The notes under the pieces: generated by a model | The model's database searches: none | Seen by the model: the letters and a program-made list of their open reading frames with translations, nothing else | What the model was told of the DNA's origin: nothing | Shown here: piece after piece, positions 1-7,425 of the stretch | Position numbering within the stretch: position 1 is the first letter of the stretch | Layout of the letters: each line of letters starts with the position of its first letter | Assembly (NCBI GenBank): GCA_963768075.1 | Contig: CAVYHD010000033.1 | Location: 992,001 to 1,056,000 of the forward strand | Source: QHXW01 sp963768075 | GTDB taxonomy: Bacteria; Acidobacteriota; Terriglobia; Bryobacterales; Bryobacteraceae | Reading direction: 5' to 3' | DNA: 64,000 bases | Position numbers and translations under genes: made by a program

Positions 1-683
1 CGGTTCAGACTGGCCGCGACCGTGACCAGCCAATCAGCGCGGCGGATGTGCGCCATCTCATGAGCCAGCACCGCATGGAGTTTCCAGCCGTCCCAGGCTT
101 GCCAGGCTGCCGGAAGAAGGATGACGGGATCGCGCCAACCGATGGTCACTGGGACTACGAGGGCGTGGGAAGCGCGCACGCGCGGTAAGGGCCATGGCAG
201 CGCCTGAGCGCCAGCGAGATCTTCGATGAGTTTCATGGGGTGCGCATCGCGAATGAGTTCGGACTTTCGCACCAGGGAGAGGGAAAGCCGGTAGGCAAGC
301 AGGAAGCGCGTGAGTAGAGCGAACACCATCGCCAGGTAGACGCACGCGAGCAGCGTGGCCCAAAGCGGCTGCTGCCGTTGTTGAGGGAGCGGGAGGGACG
401 TCGTGCGGGAAGTGAAGCGTGCCATGGACCCGTGCGGGACACTCCCGTCGAAACCACGGAACGGCGGAGCATACCGGGTGAACAGCGAGGAGTGCATCGG
501 GGGAAGTACCGGCGCGAGTATGGGCAGCGCCAGCATTCCGGCCAACAGCGCGCACCAGATGCCGTGACGCGCGGCGGCGGTACGGACGAGCTTGGACGCG
601 GGCCAGGCGATTCCGGCCAGAAGTATGACGCGAACCGAGACATCGGCGAGGCGCTCCAGAATTTGCATAGCGATCGGGGACAT
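1..683 (-). CDS. M56-family (BlaR1/MecR1-like) sensor metallopeptidase, N-terminal part
   Basis: Open frame from an ATG at 683 leftwards off the window edge, so the C-terminal part is missing. The first ~130 residues carry hydrophobic segments (residues ~14-55 and ~110-130) expected for the membrane part of BlaR1. Near residue 213 there is HEMAH followed by IRRADW, the HExxH zinc-protease motif of peptidase M56. In this family the protease responds to an outside signal by cleaving, directly or indirectly, the partner BlaI repressor. The start lies 2 nt after the blaI stop, so the two genes form one operon. In Acidobacteriota such pairs are common and need not concern beta-lactams; the signal is unknown. 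Confidence 0.85.
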   Translation of the reverse strand, partial: MSPIAMQILERLADVSVRVILLAGIAWPASKLVRTAAARHGIWCALLAGMLALPILAPVLPPMHSSLFTRYAPPFRGFDGSVPHGSMARFTSRTTSLPLPQQRQQPLWATLLACVYLAMVFALLTRFLLAYRLSLSLVRKSELIRDAHPMKLIEDLAGAQALPWPLPRVRASHALVVPVTIGWRDPVILLPAAWQAWDGWKLHAVLAHEMAHIRRADWLVTVAASLN

Positions 684-685
684 AC

Positions 686-1084
686 TCAATTTCCTTTCTC
701 TTTTCGACGGGCGATCTTCTTGGCCAGGACTTCGAGCTCGCGGCGGTCAATGACTTCGTGCTCGACCATGCCGACGAGGAGCTGCTCGACCGAGCCGCCG
801 CAGAGGCGGTCGATGATCTGGCGGACGGCGCTGGCGGCCACGTTGTGTGGGCGCTCGGCGCCGGCGTAGATGTAGGTGCGGCCCTCGACGCGATGAGTCA
901 CGTAGCCCTTCACCTCCAGGCGCCGGAGGACCGTCCGGACGGTGGCGTCCTTCATGGGGTGCCTGGCGGCCAGGGCTTCGCGGACCTGCTCAGCGGTGGA
1001 TGCGCCGTGGGACCAGAGGAGATCCATCACGACGTGTTCCAGCTCGCTCAGGGCTTTTCGGGTTGGTTTCATGTCGTTACGCAT
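686..1084 (-). CDS. BlaI/MecI-family transcriptional repressor
   Basis: 132 residues, the usual length for BlaI. The N-terminal winged helix is clear (SELEHVVMDLLW, then TVRTVLRRLEVKGYV and HRVEGRTYIY), followed by a helical dimerisation tail. Two in-frame ATGs are possible, 1084 and 1072 (MKPTRKAL). The upstream one lies inside the palindromic operator and neither has a clear Shine-Dalgarno site, so 1072 may be the true start or the mRNA may be leaderless. The repressor would bind the palindromes at its own promoter and be removed by the M56 protease encoded immediately downstream. Confidence 0.88.
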   Translation of the reverse strand: MRNDMKPTRKALSELEHVVMDLLWSHGASTAEQVREALAARHPMKDATVRTVLRRLEVKGYVTHRVEGRTYIYAGAERPHNVAASAVRQIIDRLCGGSVEQLLVGMVEHEVIDRRELEVLAKKIARRKEKGN

Positions 1085-1105
1085 TGTAACGTTACAATTT
1101 GTAAC
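1076..1105. promoter_or_regulatory. Tandem palindromic operator for the BlaI-type repressor
   Basis: Two adjacent 15-bp dyads in perfect phase: GTTACGCATTGTAAC (1076-1090) and GTTACAATTTGTAAC (1091-1105). The second is a perfect palindrome and contains TACA-N3-TGTA, close to the known BlaI/MecI half sites TACA/TGTA. The junction also forms TTGTAACGTTACAA (1084-1097). Placement over the blaI 5' end fits autorepression; divergent queA starts 57 bp further on and could share the control. Confidence 0.7.
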
Positions 1106-1161
1106 ATAAAAACACAGAGGGCGTCAAGCCTTTTTTCAGGGCGCGCTACAGTGGTGCCTGA

Positions 1162-2220
1162 ATGCGGGTTTCGGATTTCGATTACCACTTGCCGGAGGAG
1201 CTGATCGCCCAGAAGCCGCTCGAGGATCGTGCCGGGGCGCGCATGCTGGTTCTCTATCGAGACGCCGGGCGGTGGGAAGACCGGATGTTTCGCGAGCTGC
1301 CGGAGTTTCTGGGCGAGGGCGACTGCCTGGTGTTGAACGATTCGCGCGTCTTTCCGAGCCGCTTATATGGACATCGCGAGGGAGTGCATGCGGCGCCGGT
1401 GGGAAAAAACAACGTCAAGCTGCGAGAGAACCTCAGTGGGAAGGTGGAGGTGCTGCTGTTGCGCCCGGTTTCGCCGGATCTGATGGAGTGGCAGGCGCTG
1501 GTACGGCCCGGCAGAAAGATGCGCACCAGGGAGCGCATTCGTTTCGATGACGAACTGAAGGCTGAGATCACCGCGCGCGGAGAGTTCGGCGAACGAACGC
1601 TGCGCTTCGTAGCGACGGGCGACATCTACGACGCGCTCGAGCGGATCGGCCATGTGCCGCTGCCGCCGTACATCAGGCGTGTGGACACGGCGGCGGATCG
1701 GGAGCGGTACCAGACGGTGTTCGCGCGAGAGAAAGGGTCGGTGGCCGCGCCGACGGCCGGTCTGCACTTTACGCCAGAGGTCCTGGAACGCTGCCGGGCG
1801 GCCGGGGCCGAGATCGCTTATGTAACGCTGCACGTCGGGCTGGGGACGTTCCAACCGCTTCATAACGAAGTGCTCGAGCAGGTGCGGTTGCACCACGAGG
1901 CATACAGCATCACGGGCGAAAACGCCGCCCGAATGAACGGCGCGCGGCGGCTGGTGGCGGTGGGAACGACCAGCGTGCGCACCATGGAAAGCGCGGCGCA
2001 GGCGGGCGCGCTGGGCGGTGAGACGGAACTCTTCATCTATCCGGGCTACCGGTTTCAGCGCACGGGAGCGATGGTGACGAACTTCCATCTGCCGCGCTCG
2101 AGCCTGCTGCTGCTGGTATGCGCATTCGGCGGCACGGATTTCGTGCTAAACGCTTACTGCCACGCCGTAGAGCAGCGCTATCGCTTTTATTCGTACGGGG
2201 ATTGTATGCTGATCCTGTAA
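1162..2220 (+). CDS. queA: S-adenosylmethionine:tRNA ribosyltransferase-isomerase QueA
   Basis: 352 residues, full length. Begins MRVSDFDYHLPEELIAQ, the typical QueA start, and contains LNDSRVFPSRLYG, GSVAAPTAGLHFTP, HVGLGTFQP, VGTTSVRTME and MVTNFHLPRSSLLLLVCAF, all conserved in the family. QueA transfers the ribose of SAM to preQ1-34 in tRNA, giving epoxyqueuosine. The stop codon TAA overlaps the corA ATG (TAATG), suggesting translational coupling. Confidence 0.96.
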   Translation: MRVSDFDYHLPEELIAQKPLEDRAGARMLVLYRDAGRWEDRMFRELPEFLGEGDCLVLNDSRVFPSRLYGHREGVHAAPVGKNNVKLRENLSGKVEVLLLRPVSPDLMEWQALVRPGRKMRTRERIRFDDELKAEITARGEFGERTLRFVATGDIYDALERIGHVPLPPYIRRVDTAADRERYQTVFAREKGSVAAPTAGLHFTPEVLERCRAAGAEIAYVTLHVGLGTFQPLHNEVLEQVRLHHEAYSITGENAARMNGARRLVAVGTTSVRTMESAAQAGALGGETELFIYPGYRFQRTGAMVTNFHLPRSSLLLLVCAFGGTDFVLNAYCHAVEQRYRFYSYGDCMLIL

Positions 2221-3089
2221 TGATGGACTGGCACGAGATTCGCGATCCGCAGGACAGGGAACTGGACCGCCTTGCCGAACGATACCGCCTGCATCCGCTA
2301 CACATCGAGGACTGCCGCCATGGCAACCAGAACGCGAAGGTGGAGGAGAGCCGCGGCTATCTTTTCCAGGTGTTGAAGATTGTGTCAACGGAGAAGGACG
2401 GTAAGCTGCGGACATCGGATTTGGATGTTTTTCTGGGCCGCGACTTCCTGATTACCGTCGAGGAAAAAGATTGCGCGCCGGCACGACAGGTGCTGGAGCC
2501 GGTACGGAGCGAGGCTTCCGGGCTGCGTGCCGACCAGGTGTTCTACCGCATCACCGACGGCGTGGTGGATTCGTATCTGCCGGTGCTGGACGGTTTCAGC
2601 GAGATCATCGACGGGCTGGAAGACCAGGTGCTGAATCGTGCCGAGCCGGAAACTCTCGAGCAGATCTTCGAGACGAAACGCAACCTGATCCTGATTCGGC
2701 GCGTGCTGGTGAATACGCGAGACGTGGCGGGGCACTTGCAGCGGACGGAATCGGAGCTGATCCACCGGGAGATGTGGCCGTTTCTCCGCGATGTTTACGA
2801 TCATGTCTCGCGCAACCTGGACCTGGTGGAGATGCAGCGCGATCTGTTGACGGGGTCGCTGGATATCTATCTTTCGAGCGTGGCCAACCGCACCAACCAG
2901 GTGATGAAAGTGCTGACGGTGTTGGGCACAATCGCGCTGCCGGCGCTGGTGATCTCGGGAATTTACGGCATGAACCTGAAAGGGCTGCCGTGGATCGATT
3001 CGCCGCACGGAGCCGCGATGGTAAGCGGCGTTATGGCAGTGACGACGGTCGTGCTGCTAGCGATTCTGCGGCTGATGCGCTGGTTCTAG
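2220..3089 (+). CDS. corA: CorA-family divalent cation (Mg/Co) channel
   Basis: 289 residues from the ATG that overlaps the queA stop. The N-terminal cytoplasmic part (LHPLHIEDCRHGNQNAKVE) and the long stalk helix (residues ~150-225) lead into two C-terminal membrane segments. The signature YGMN, the selectivity-filter motif GMN of CorA, follows TM1 (ALPALVISGIYGMNLKGLP); TM2 and a basic tail (LRLMRWF) close the protein. An in-frame ATG at 2118 lies within queA and is less likely. Confidence 0.92.
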   Translation: MMDWHEIRDPQDRELDRLAERYRLHPLHIEDCRHGNQNAKVEESRGYLFQVLKIVSTEKDGKLRTSDLDVFLGRDFLITVEEKDCAPARQVLEPVRSEASGLRADQVFYRITDGVVDSYLPVLDGFSEIIDGLEDQVLNRAEPETLEQIFETKRNLILIRRVLVNTRDVAGHLQRTESELIHREMWPFLRDVYDHVSRNLDLVEMQRDLLTGSLDIYLSSVANRTNQVMKVLTVLGTIALPALVISGIYGMNLKGLPWIDSPHGAAMVSGVMAVTTVVLLAILRLMRWF

Positions 3090-3139
3090 CGGGTTTTTCG
3101 GGCTCGGCGCAAAAGCCTCCTTCGCGTGATGCAACCTCT

Positions 3140-4432
3140 CTACGCCACTTCAATCGGCGTGACCGGGTCCATGAGCAGCCAGAAAAAGCTGCCGCAGAAA
3201 TAGACCGCGGCCGAAACATAGAAGGTCGCGTCCCAGCTATTGTGGGTCCAGCGGAGAATCAGGCTGATGGCTGTGGGGGAAACGGCTCCGCCCAAGTTTC
3301 CCATCATGTTCATCGTGCCGGAGAGCGTGCCGGCGTATTTGCCACCCACATCCATGCACGTTCCCCAAGAGCCGGGCATCACCAGATCGTTGCAGAAACT
3401 CGCGAAACCCATGGCCACCATGGCGGCGACCGGGCTGGCGAGGTGAATCGAGACGATCAGCAGCACACTCGCGCCCGTAAATCCGATGCAGGCCATCAGC
3501 TTCCGGGTGCGCGCCACACTGTTGGTCAGCCGGGTCAAGGGCCCCGACAGGAAGCCGCAGGTTACGCTGCCCAGCCCACCGAGAAACAAGGGCAGCACGC
3601 TGAGCAGCGCGCTCTTTCCGATGGCCACACCACGAGACTCCTGCAAATACGTTGGCAGCCAGGTGATGTAGAAGTACCAGCCGTAGGATAGGCAAAAATA
3701 CTGGGCGCACAACAGCCACACGGTCCGCGAGTGCGCAAACTTGGCCCACGGCACGTGGCCGTGGGTGGCAGCCAGCGCCCGGTTTTCCCGCAGCAACTCC
3801 AGCTCGGCGGCGTTGACCTTCGAGTTCTGCTGCGGATCGTCGCGGAACCAGCGGTAAAAGAAGGTCGCCCAGACTACCCCAATGGCGCCGAACGCCACGA
3901 AGGCCTGCCGCCACGTCATGACTTTGAAGATCAGAAAAACCAGCGGTGGCGTGAACGCTCCGCCCCACCGCGCCGCCAGCCACATGATCCCCTGCGCGCG
4001 CACCCGCTCGTTGCGCGGCAGCCAGGTGGTGAACGCCTTGGTCAGGTTCGGGAAACAGCCTGCCTCGCCCGCGCCGAACAATGCCTGTGTGCAGAATAAC
4101 GATGTGAAGTTCCAAACGCCGCCGGTTAGCGCCGTGAATGAGGACCACCAGATGACGATCCGCATCAGGACCTTGCGCGGACCCATCCAGTCGCCCAGAA
4201 AGCCGCTCGGAATCTCGAACAGCGCATACGCCGCCACGAACGCCGAGAACGCCGTCCCCATCTGTTGCTTGGTTAATCCCAGATCGCGCGAGACCGAGGG
4301 CGCGGCAAAGGACATCGCCACGCGGTCGATGTACGTGATGACCGCAAGCGTCACTGCAAAGACAATCACCCAATAACGCACGTGCGTGGGTTGATCGCTC
4401 GCAGTCGCGCGGTCCGGGGCTTGCGTGGCCAT
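3140..4432 (-). CDS. Major facilitator superfamily transporter, anion:cation symporter (ACS) type
   Basis: 430 residues with about 12 hydrophobic segments. The start (ITYIDRVAMSFAAPSVSRDLGL) and the loop motif GDWMGPRKVL between TM2 and TM3 match the ACS family (hexuronate, glucarate, galactonate carriers). The loop FGAGEAGCFPNLTKAFTTWLPRNERVRAQGI is also typical of the family. Substrate is probably an organic or sugar acid, inferred from family only. No catabolic genes lie alongside. Convergent with corA, divergent from the next gene. Confidence 0.88.
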   Translation of the reverse strand: MATQAPDRATASDQPTHVRYWVIVFAVTLAVITYIDRVAMSFAAPSVSRDLGLTKQQMGTAFSAFVAAYALFEIPSGFLGDWMGPRKVLMRIVIWWSSFTALTGGVWNFTSLFCTQALFGAGEAGCFPNLTKAFTTWLPRNERVRAQGIMWLAARWGGAFTPPLVFLIFKVMTWRQAFVAFGAIGVVWATFFYRWFRDDPQQNSKVNAAELELLRENRALAATHGHVPWAKFAHSRTVWLLCAQYFCLSYGWYFYITWLPTYLQESRGVAIGKSALLSVLPLFLGGLGSVTCGFLSGPLTRLTNSVARTRKLMACIGFTGASVLLIVSIHLASPVAAMVAMGFASFCNDLVMPGSWGTCMDVGGKYAGTLSGTMNMMGNLGGAVSPTAISLILRWTHNSWDATFYVSAAVYFCGSFFWLLMDPVTPIEVA

Positions 4433-4565
4433 TGTTTCGCCATCAGATCACGGCGGAATGGGCGAACGCAAGTTGGCGCAGGCTAACCACCCAATAGCGC
4501 TGCGCCCGCCCGGGCTTGAGAAACGATACGGCCCCACGGCGCACTATATCCAACGAGGCAATGCC

Positions 4566-5462
4566 GTGGACGTTTTCAAGTTTGCCTTCGAAACCGTGGT
4601 GGTCGGACTCCTGGCCTTGCCGTGGCTCTTGATTCTGGCTGACCTGCTCTCTCCTGGCAGCCTCACCAACGGGCACGAGAACGGCTCGGCGCTGCTCGCC
4701 AGCGTGCCCGAGGTTATTCGCCAGCCGGCGGTGAGCGCCTTGTTGTTCGCGGTGGTCTATGTTTTGGGATCCGCCGTGTCGCCATTGGCGAAGGACGCCC
4801 TGGATGACGATGATTTGACCATTTTCAACAGAAAGCTCCCAACCGAGAGCCGTATTCGGCAAACGGTATATTGCGACCATAGCCAATCGCTACCCTATGC
4901 CGCAAAGTGGTTGCCGGCAGAGGGGAGTTACGGGGACAACCTGTGTTCCGCCGATGGAACTGATGCATCGACGGAGGTCTTCCGCGCCCAAGAGACTGCC
5001 GTTTTGCTGGAGGGAGCCGGCGAATCGCAGAGAACCAGGCAATTGCACGAACAGATAATTGTGCTACAAGGAGCGGTGTTTAGCGCACTGCTCTGCTTCC
5101 TGCTGTGTGTATTCGGTTGGGGTGCCACCAGGTGGCCCAAGTCCATTCGTGCCGGCATCGCCCCATTATTGATTCTGGCGTTTGCCGGCTTTTCGCTTTA
5201 CCATCACATCGAACACATTGTGCAATGTAAGAAGTGTTTCTGGTTCGACGATCCACCGCTGATGGAGTTAATGCTATTGCTCGCAGGGTCCGCCGGAGTC
5301 TGGACGGTCTTCTATGCTCCTAAACCACGCAAATTCGGCACCTGGGCGCTAGTCGCTTTGGTCCTGGGACTTATCGCCTATGGAGGCTGGTGGTGGACCC
5401 AGATCACCTATTACGAGCATGTGATTCACTCCTTCGCCGCACCGACCGCCAGCAAGCGCTAA
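4566..5462 (+). CDS. Multi-spanning membrane protein of unknown function
   Basis: A GTG at 4566 preceded by GAGG at 4555-4558 gives 298 residues starting MDVFKFAFETVVVG; the frame stays open back to 4425 but overlaps the divergent MFS gene. Hydrophobic segments lie at residues ~8-28, ~55-75, ~165-190, ~198-215, ~235-255 and ~262-282, with a soluble loop at ~85-160 (containing LPAEGSYGDNLCSADG) between TM2 and TM3. I do not recognise the family. Its stop is only about 4 bp from where a truncated DUF1801-like gene breaks off on the other strand. Confidence 0.65.
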   Translation: MDVFKFAFETVVVGLLALPWLLILADLLSPGSLTNGHENGSALLASVPEVIRQPAVSALLFAVVYVLGSAVSPLAKDALDDDDLTIFNRKLPTESRIRQTVYCDHSQSLPYAAKWLPAEGSYGDNLCSADGTDASTEVFRAQETAVLLEGAGESQRTRQLHEQIIVLQGAVFSALLCFLLCVFGWGATRWPKSIRAGIAPLLILAFAGFSLYHHIEHIVQCKKCFWFDDPPLMELMLLLAGSAGVWTVFYAPKPRKFGTWALVALVLGLIAYGGWWWTQITYYEHVIHSFAAPTASKR

Positions 5463-5465
5463 GGC

Positions 5466-5576
5466 CCGCATCCTGATAAGAATCGCTTTAACCAACGTGG
5501 CAATTTTCGGATCGAACTTGGCCAGAAACGCGGCCAGTTGCGCCTGCGGAGATTTGCCTTTCATGGCGCCCGTCAT
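5466..5576 (-). pseudogene. Truncated N-terminus of a DUF1801-like protein
   Basis: From the ATG at 5576 about 37 residues (AQLAAFLAKFDPKIATLVKA, ending IRMRA) resemble the start of Acidobacterial DUF1801-type proteins. After that the frame runs on into the antisense of the neighbouring membrane-protein gene (stop at 5349) and no longer resembles the family. The rest of the gene, usually about 150 residues, is missing. The break coincides with the end of the gene at 4566-5462, suggesting a rearrangement removed it. Family assignment is from memory of the motif. Confidence 0.5.
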
Positions 5577-5638
5577 TTTAGCGTACCGGACCGAATCATC
5601 CCTCCGCCCTCGGCCACAACGCGCGATACTGAGTCACG

Positions 5639-6418
5639 GTGGATTTCCGGACGGTCGAGGAAAACCTGCGCCAATCTTTCCGGCTGCTGGCGTCTTCGCG
5701 AGCGCCCGGGGAAGTGCGCGAGGCGGCCGGCGTCACCATCGCCTCCGCCGGCGTCACGTTCCAAATGTTTAATGCGGCTTTCCTCTCCGCACCGGTTGTG
5801 GGCGAGCGTGATCTCGACAGCCGCATCGCCACCGCCAAGGTGCATTTCGCCGCTCGCGGCTTGAACTGGTCATACTGGGTATGTGAGAGCTGGCTAGACA
5901 AAGCGGCCCGCCGCCGCGCCGACGACATCTTCCGCAGGCGCGGGCTATACCTGACCACCGAGCTTCCCGGCATGCTGGCCGAGCGGCTCCGCAATCCGGT
6001 CCACGAGTTGCCGCGGCTCGATGTGCGCCCCGTGGCGGATGACGCCACCTGGCGTGCATTCTGCCAGATCGGTGCTCAGTGTTTTAAGGTGCCGCTGGAA
6101 TGGTTCCAGGAGGTTTTCGAGGACTCGCGGGCCTGGGACAACGGCTTCCACGGCTATGTCGGTTACGCCGCGGGGGAACCGGTGTCAACCGCCGCCACCG
6201 TCATCGCTGGCGGCGCCGTCGGGGTCTATAACGTAGCCACCGTTCCTGACCGTCAACGCGGTGGCTTCGGCGAAGCGATTATGCGCCAAACACTGGACTT
6301 GGCCCGTGAGCGGTATGGCATCGAGCGCACCGTCCTGCAGTCCACACCCCAGGGCTTCGAACTCTACCGGCGCATGGGTTACTCGGTGGTCACCAGCGTC
6401 GCCGTCTACACGTCCTGA
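5639..6418 (+). CDS. GNAT-family N-acetyltransferase
   Basis: 259 residues from a GTG. The C-terminal half is a GNAT fold: VGVYNVATVPDRQRGGFGEA near residues 198-217 contains the acetyl-CoA loop (R-x-x-G-F-G) preceded by strand beta4, and the last strand reads GFELYRRMGYSVVTS. The N-terminal ~120 residues form a second, more divergent domain including WSYWVCESWLDKAARRRADD. Acceptor substrate unknown. Stands alone between a gene remnant and the HDOD gene. Confidence 0.8.
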   Translation: MDFRTVEENLRQSFRLLASSRAPGEVREAAGVTIASAGVTFQMFNAAFLSAPVVGERDLDSRIATAKVHFAARGLNWSYWVCESWLDKAARRRADDIFRRRGLYLTTELPGMLAERLRNPVHELPRLDVRPVADDATWRAFCQIGAQCFKVPLEWFQEVFEDSRAWDNGFHGYVGYAAGEPVSTAATVIAGGAVGVYNVATVPDRQRGGFGEAIMRQTLDLARERYGIERTVLQSTPQGFELYRRMGYSVVTSVAVYTS

Positions 6419-6488
6419 GTCTCCGGAAGTTGCCTAAAGTTCTCCCGAAGCCCCGCCGATCAACCCCCAGTAGAGAATCGAGAAATGG

Positions 6489-7352
6489 ATGAGTGCCCCG
6501 AAGGAAATGCAGCAAACCACGCGCCCTTGGGCGTTGAGTACCCCGCCGCCTTTTCCGGCGATTGCCATGAAGGTTTTGGAACTGCTGGGACATGAGGATT
6601 CTGTCGACGTTCGCGAAGTGGTGCGATGGCTCCAGGCAGACCCGGTCTTTTCGGGCGAGATGCTCCGCGTCGCCAACTCCGCGCTCTATGGACTCCGCAC
6701 CGAGATCCGCAGTGTCCACCAAGCCACCATTAATCTGGGCCTGGATTTTGTCAAAGCCGTGGCCATTACGGTGGGGCTGCGCGCCTGTGTGAAATCCGCC
6801 GTCAAGGCGCCGATACTTCGCCGCTGTTGGACGCACAGCATGGCCTGCGGCATCCTTGCTCAGGAACTTGCCACGGCTTGCTTCATGAAAGGCGACGAAG
6901 CCTATACCGCGGGCCTGCTCCACGACATCGGCCGCATGGGGCTCCTGGCCGCCTACCCGCTGGAATACGCGAATGTCCTGAGCGTCGCGGTGGAATATTC
7001 CTTCGACGTCCTCCATTGTGAAAAAGAACTGTTCGACATCGATCACTGCGAGGCTGGGGCGTGGATGGTGGAACAGTGGAAGCTGCCCGCCATGCTCGCT
7101 AACATCGCCGCGCACCACCACGACGACCTCCCCCCTGCGCCCGCGAAACAGAAACCCGATCTTCTGACCATTGTTGAGTTAGCTTGCCGTTTGGCCGATT
7201 CGCTGGATTTCGGTGCGATCAAAACGACCGGCGACGCGTGGCCCCCGGAAAAAGTCGTCAGCTACCTGCCCGAAGCCGCCCAGCAGCGGTTTCCCAAGGA
7301 CCTGGAAGCACTCAAAGCAAGGGTAAACGACCGGGTTCAAGCCCTGGGCTGA
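6489..7352 (+). CDS. HDOD domain protein
   Basis: 287 residues. The N-terminal part (LPPFPAIAMKVLELL-like segment, then VVRWLQADPVFSGEMLRVAN and SVHQATINLGLDFVKA) is the classic HDOD core, and the HD-like part has LLHDIGRMGLLAAYP and HCEAGAWMVEQWKLP with HHH later. HDOD proteins are HD-hydrolase relatives, often without full catalytic metal ligands, acting in signalling (cyclic-di-GMP, motility, stress). No receiver or GGDEF domain is attached. A weak RBS precedes the ATG. Confidence 0.88.
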   Translation: MSAPKEMQQTTRPWALSTPPPFPAIAMKVLELLGHEDSVDVREVVRWLQADPVFSGEMLRVANSALYGLRTEIRSVHQATINLGLDFVKAVAITVGLRACVKSAVKAPILRRCWTHSMACGILAQELATACFMKGDEAYTAGLLHDIGRMGLLAAYPLEYANVLSVAVEYSFDVLHCEKELFDIDHCEAGAWMVEQWKLPAMLANIAAHHHDDLPPAPAKQKPDLLTIVELACRLADSLDFGAIKTTGDAWPPEKVVSYLPEAAQQRFPKDLEALKARVNDRVQALG

Positions 7353-7425
7353 CCAGCGCACGCCGGAAGTTCTCTACGAGTTTGCGCCGCTTTGTAACGC
7401 GCCCGAAGGGGCACGCGACGAAGCG

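Noticed and set aside
3237..4373. 378-codon frame within the MFS gene
   Set aside because: Antisense-phase shadow of the MFS gene, rich in Arg/His/Gly; no family signature.
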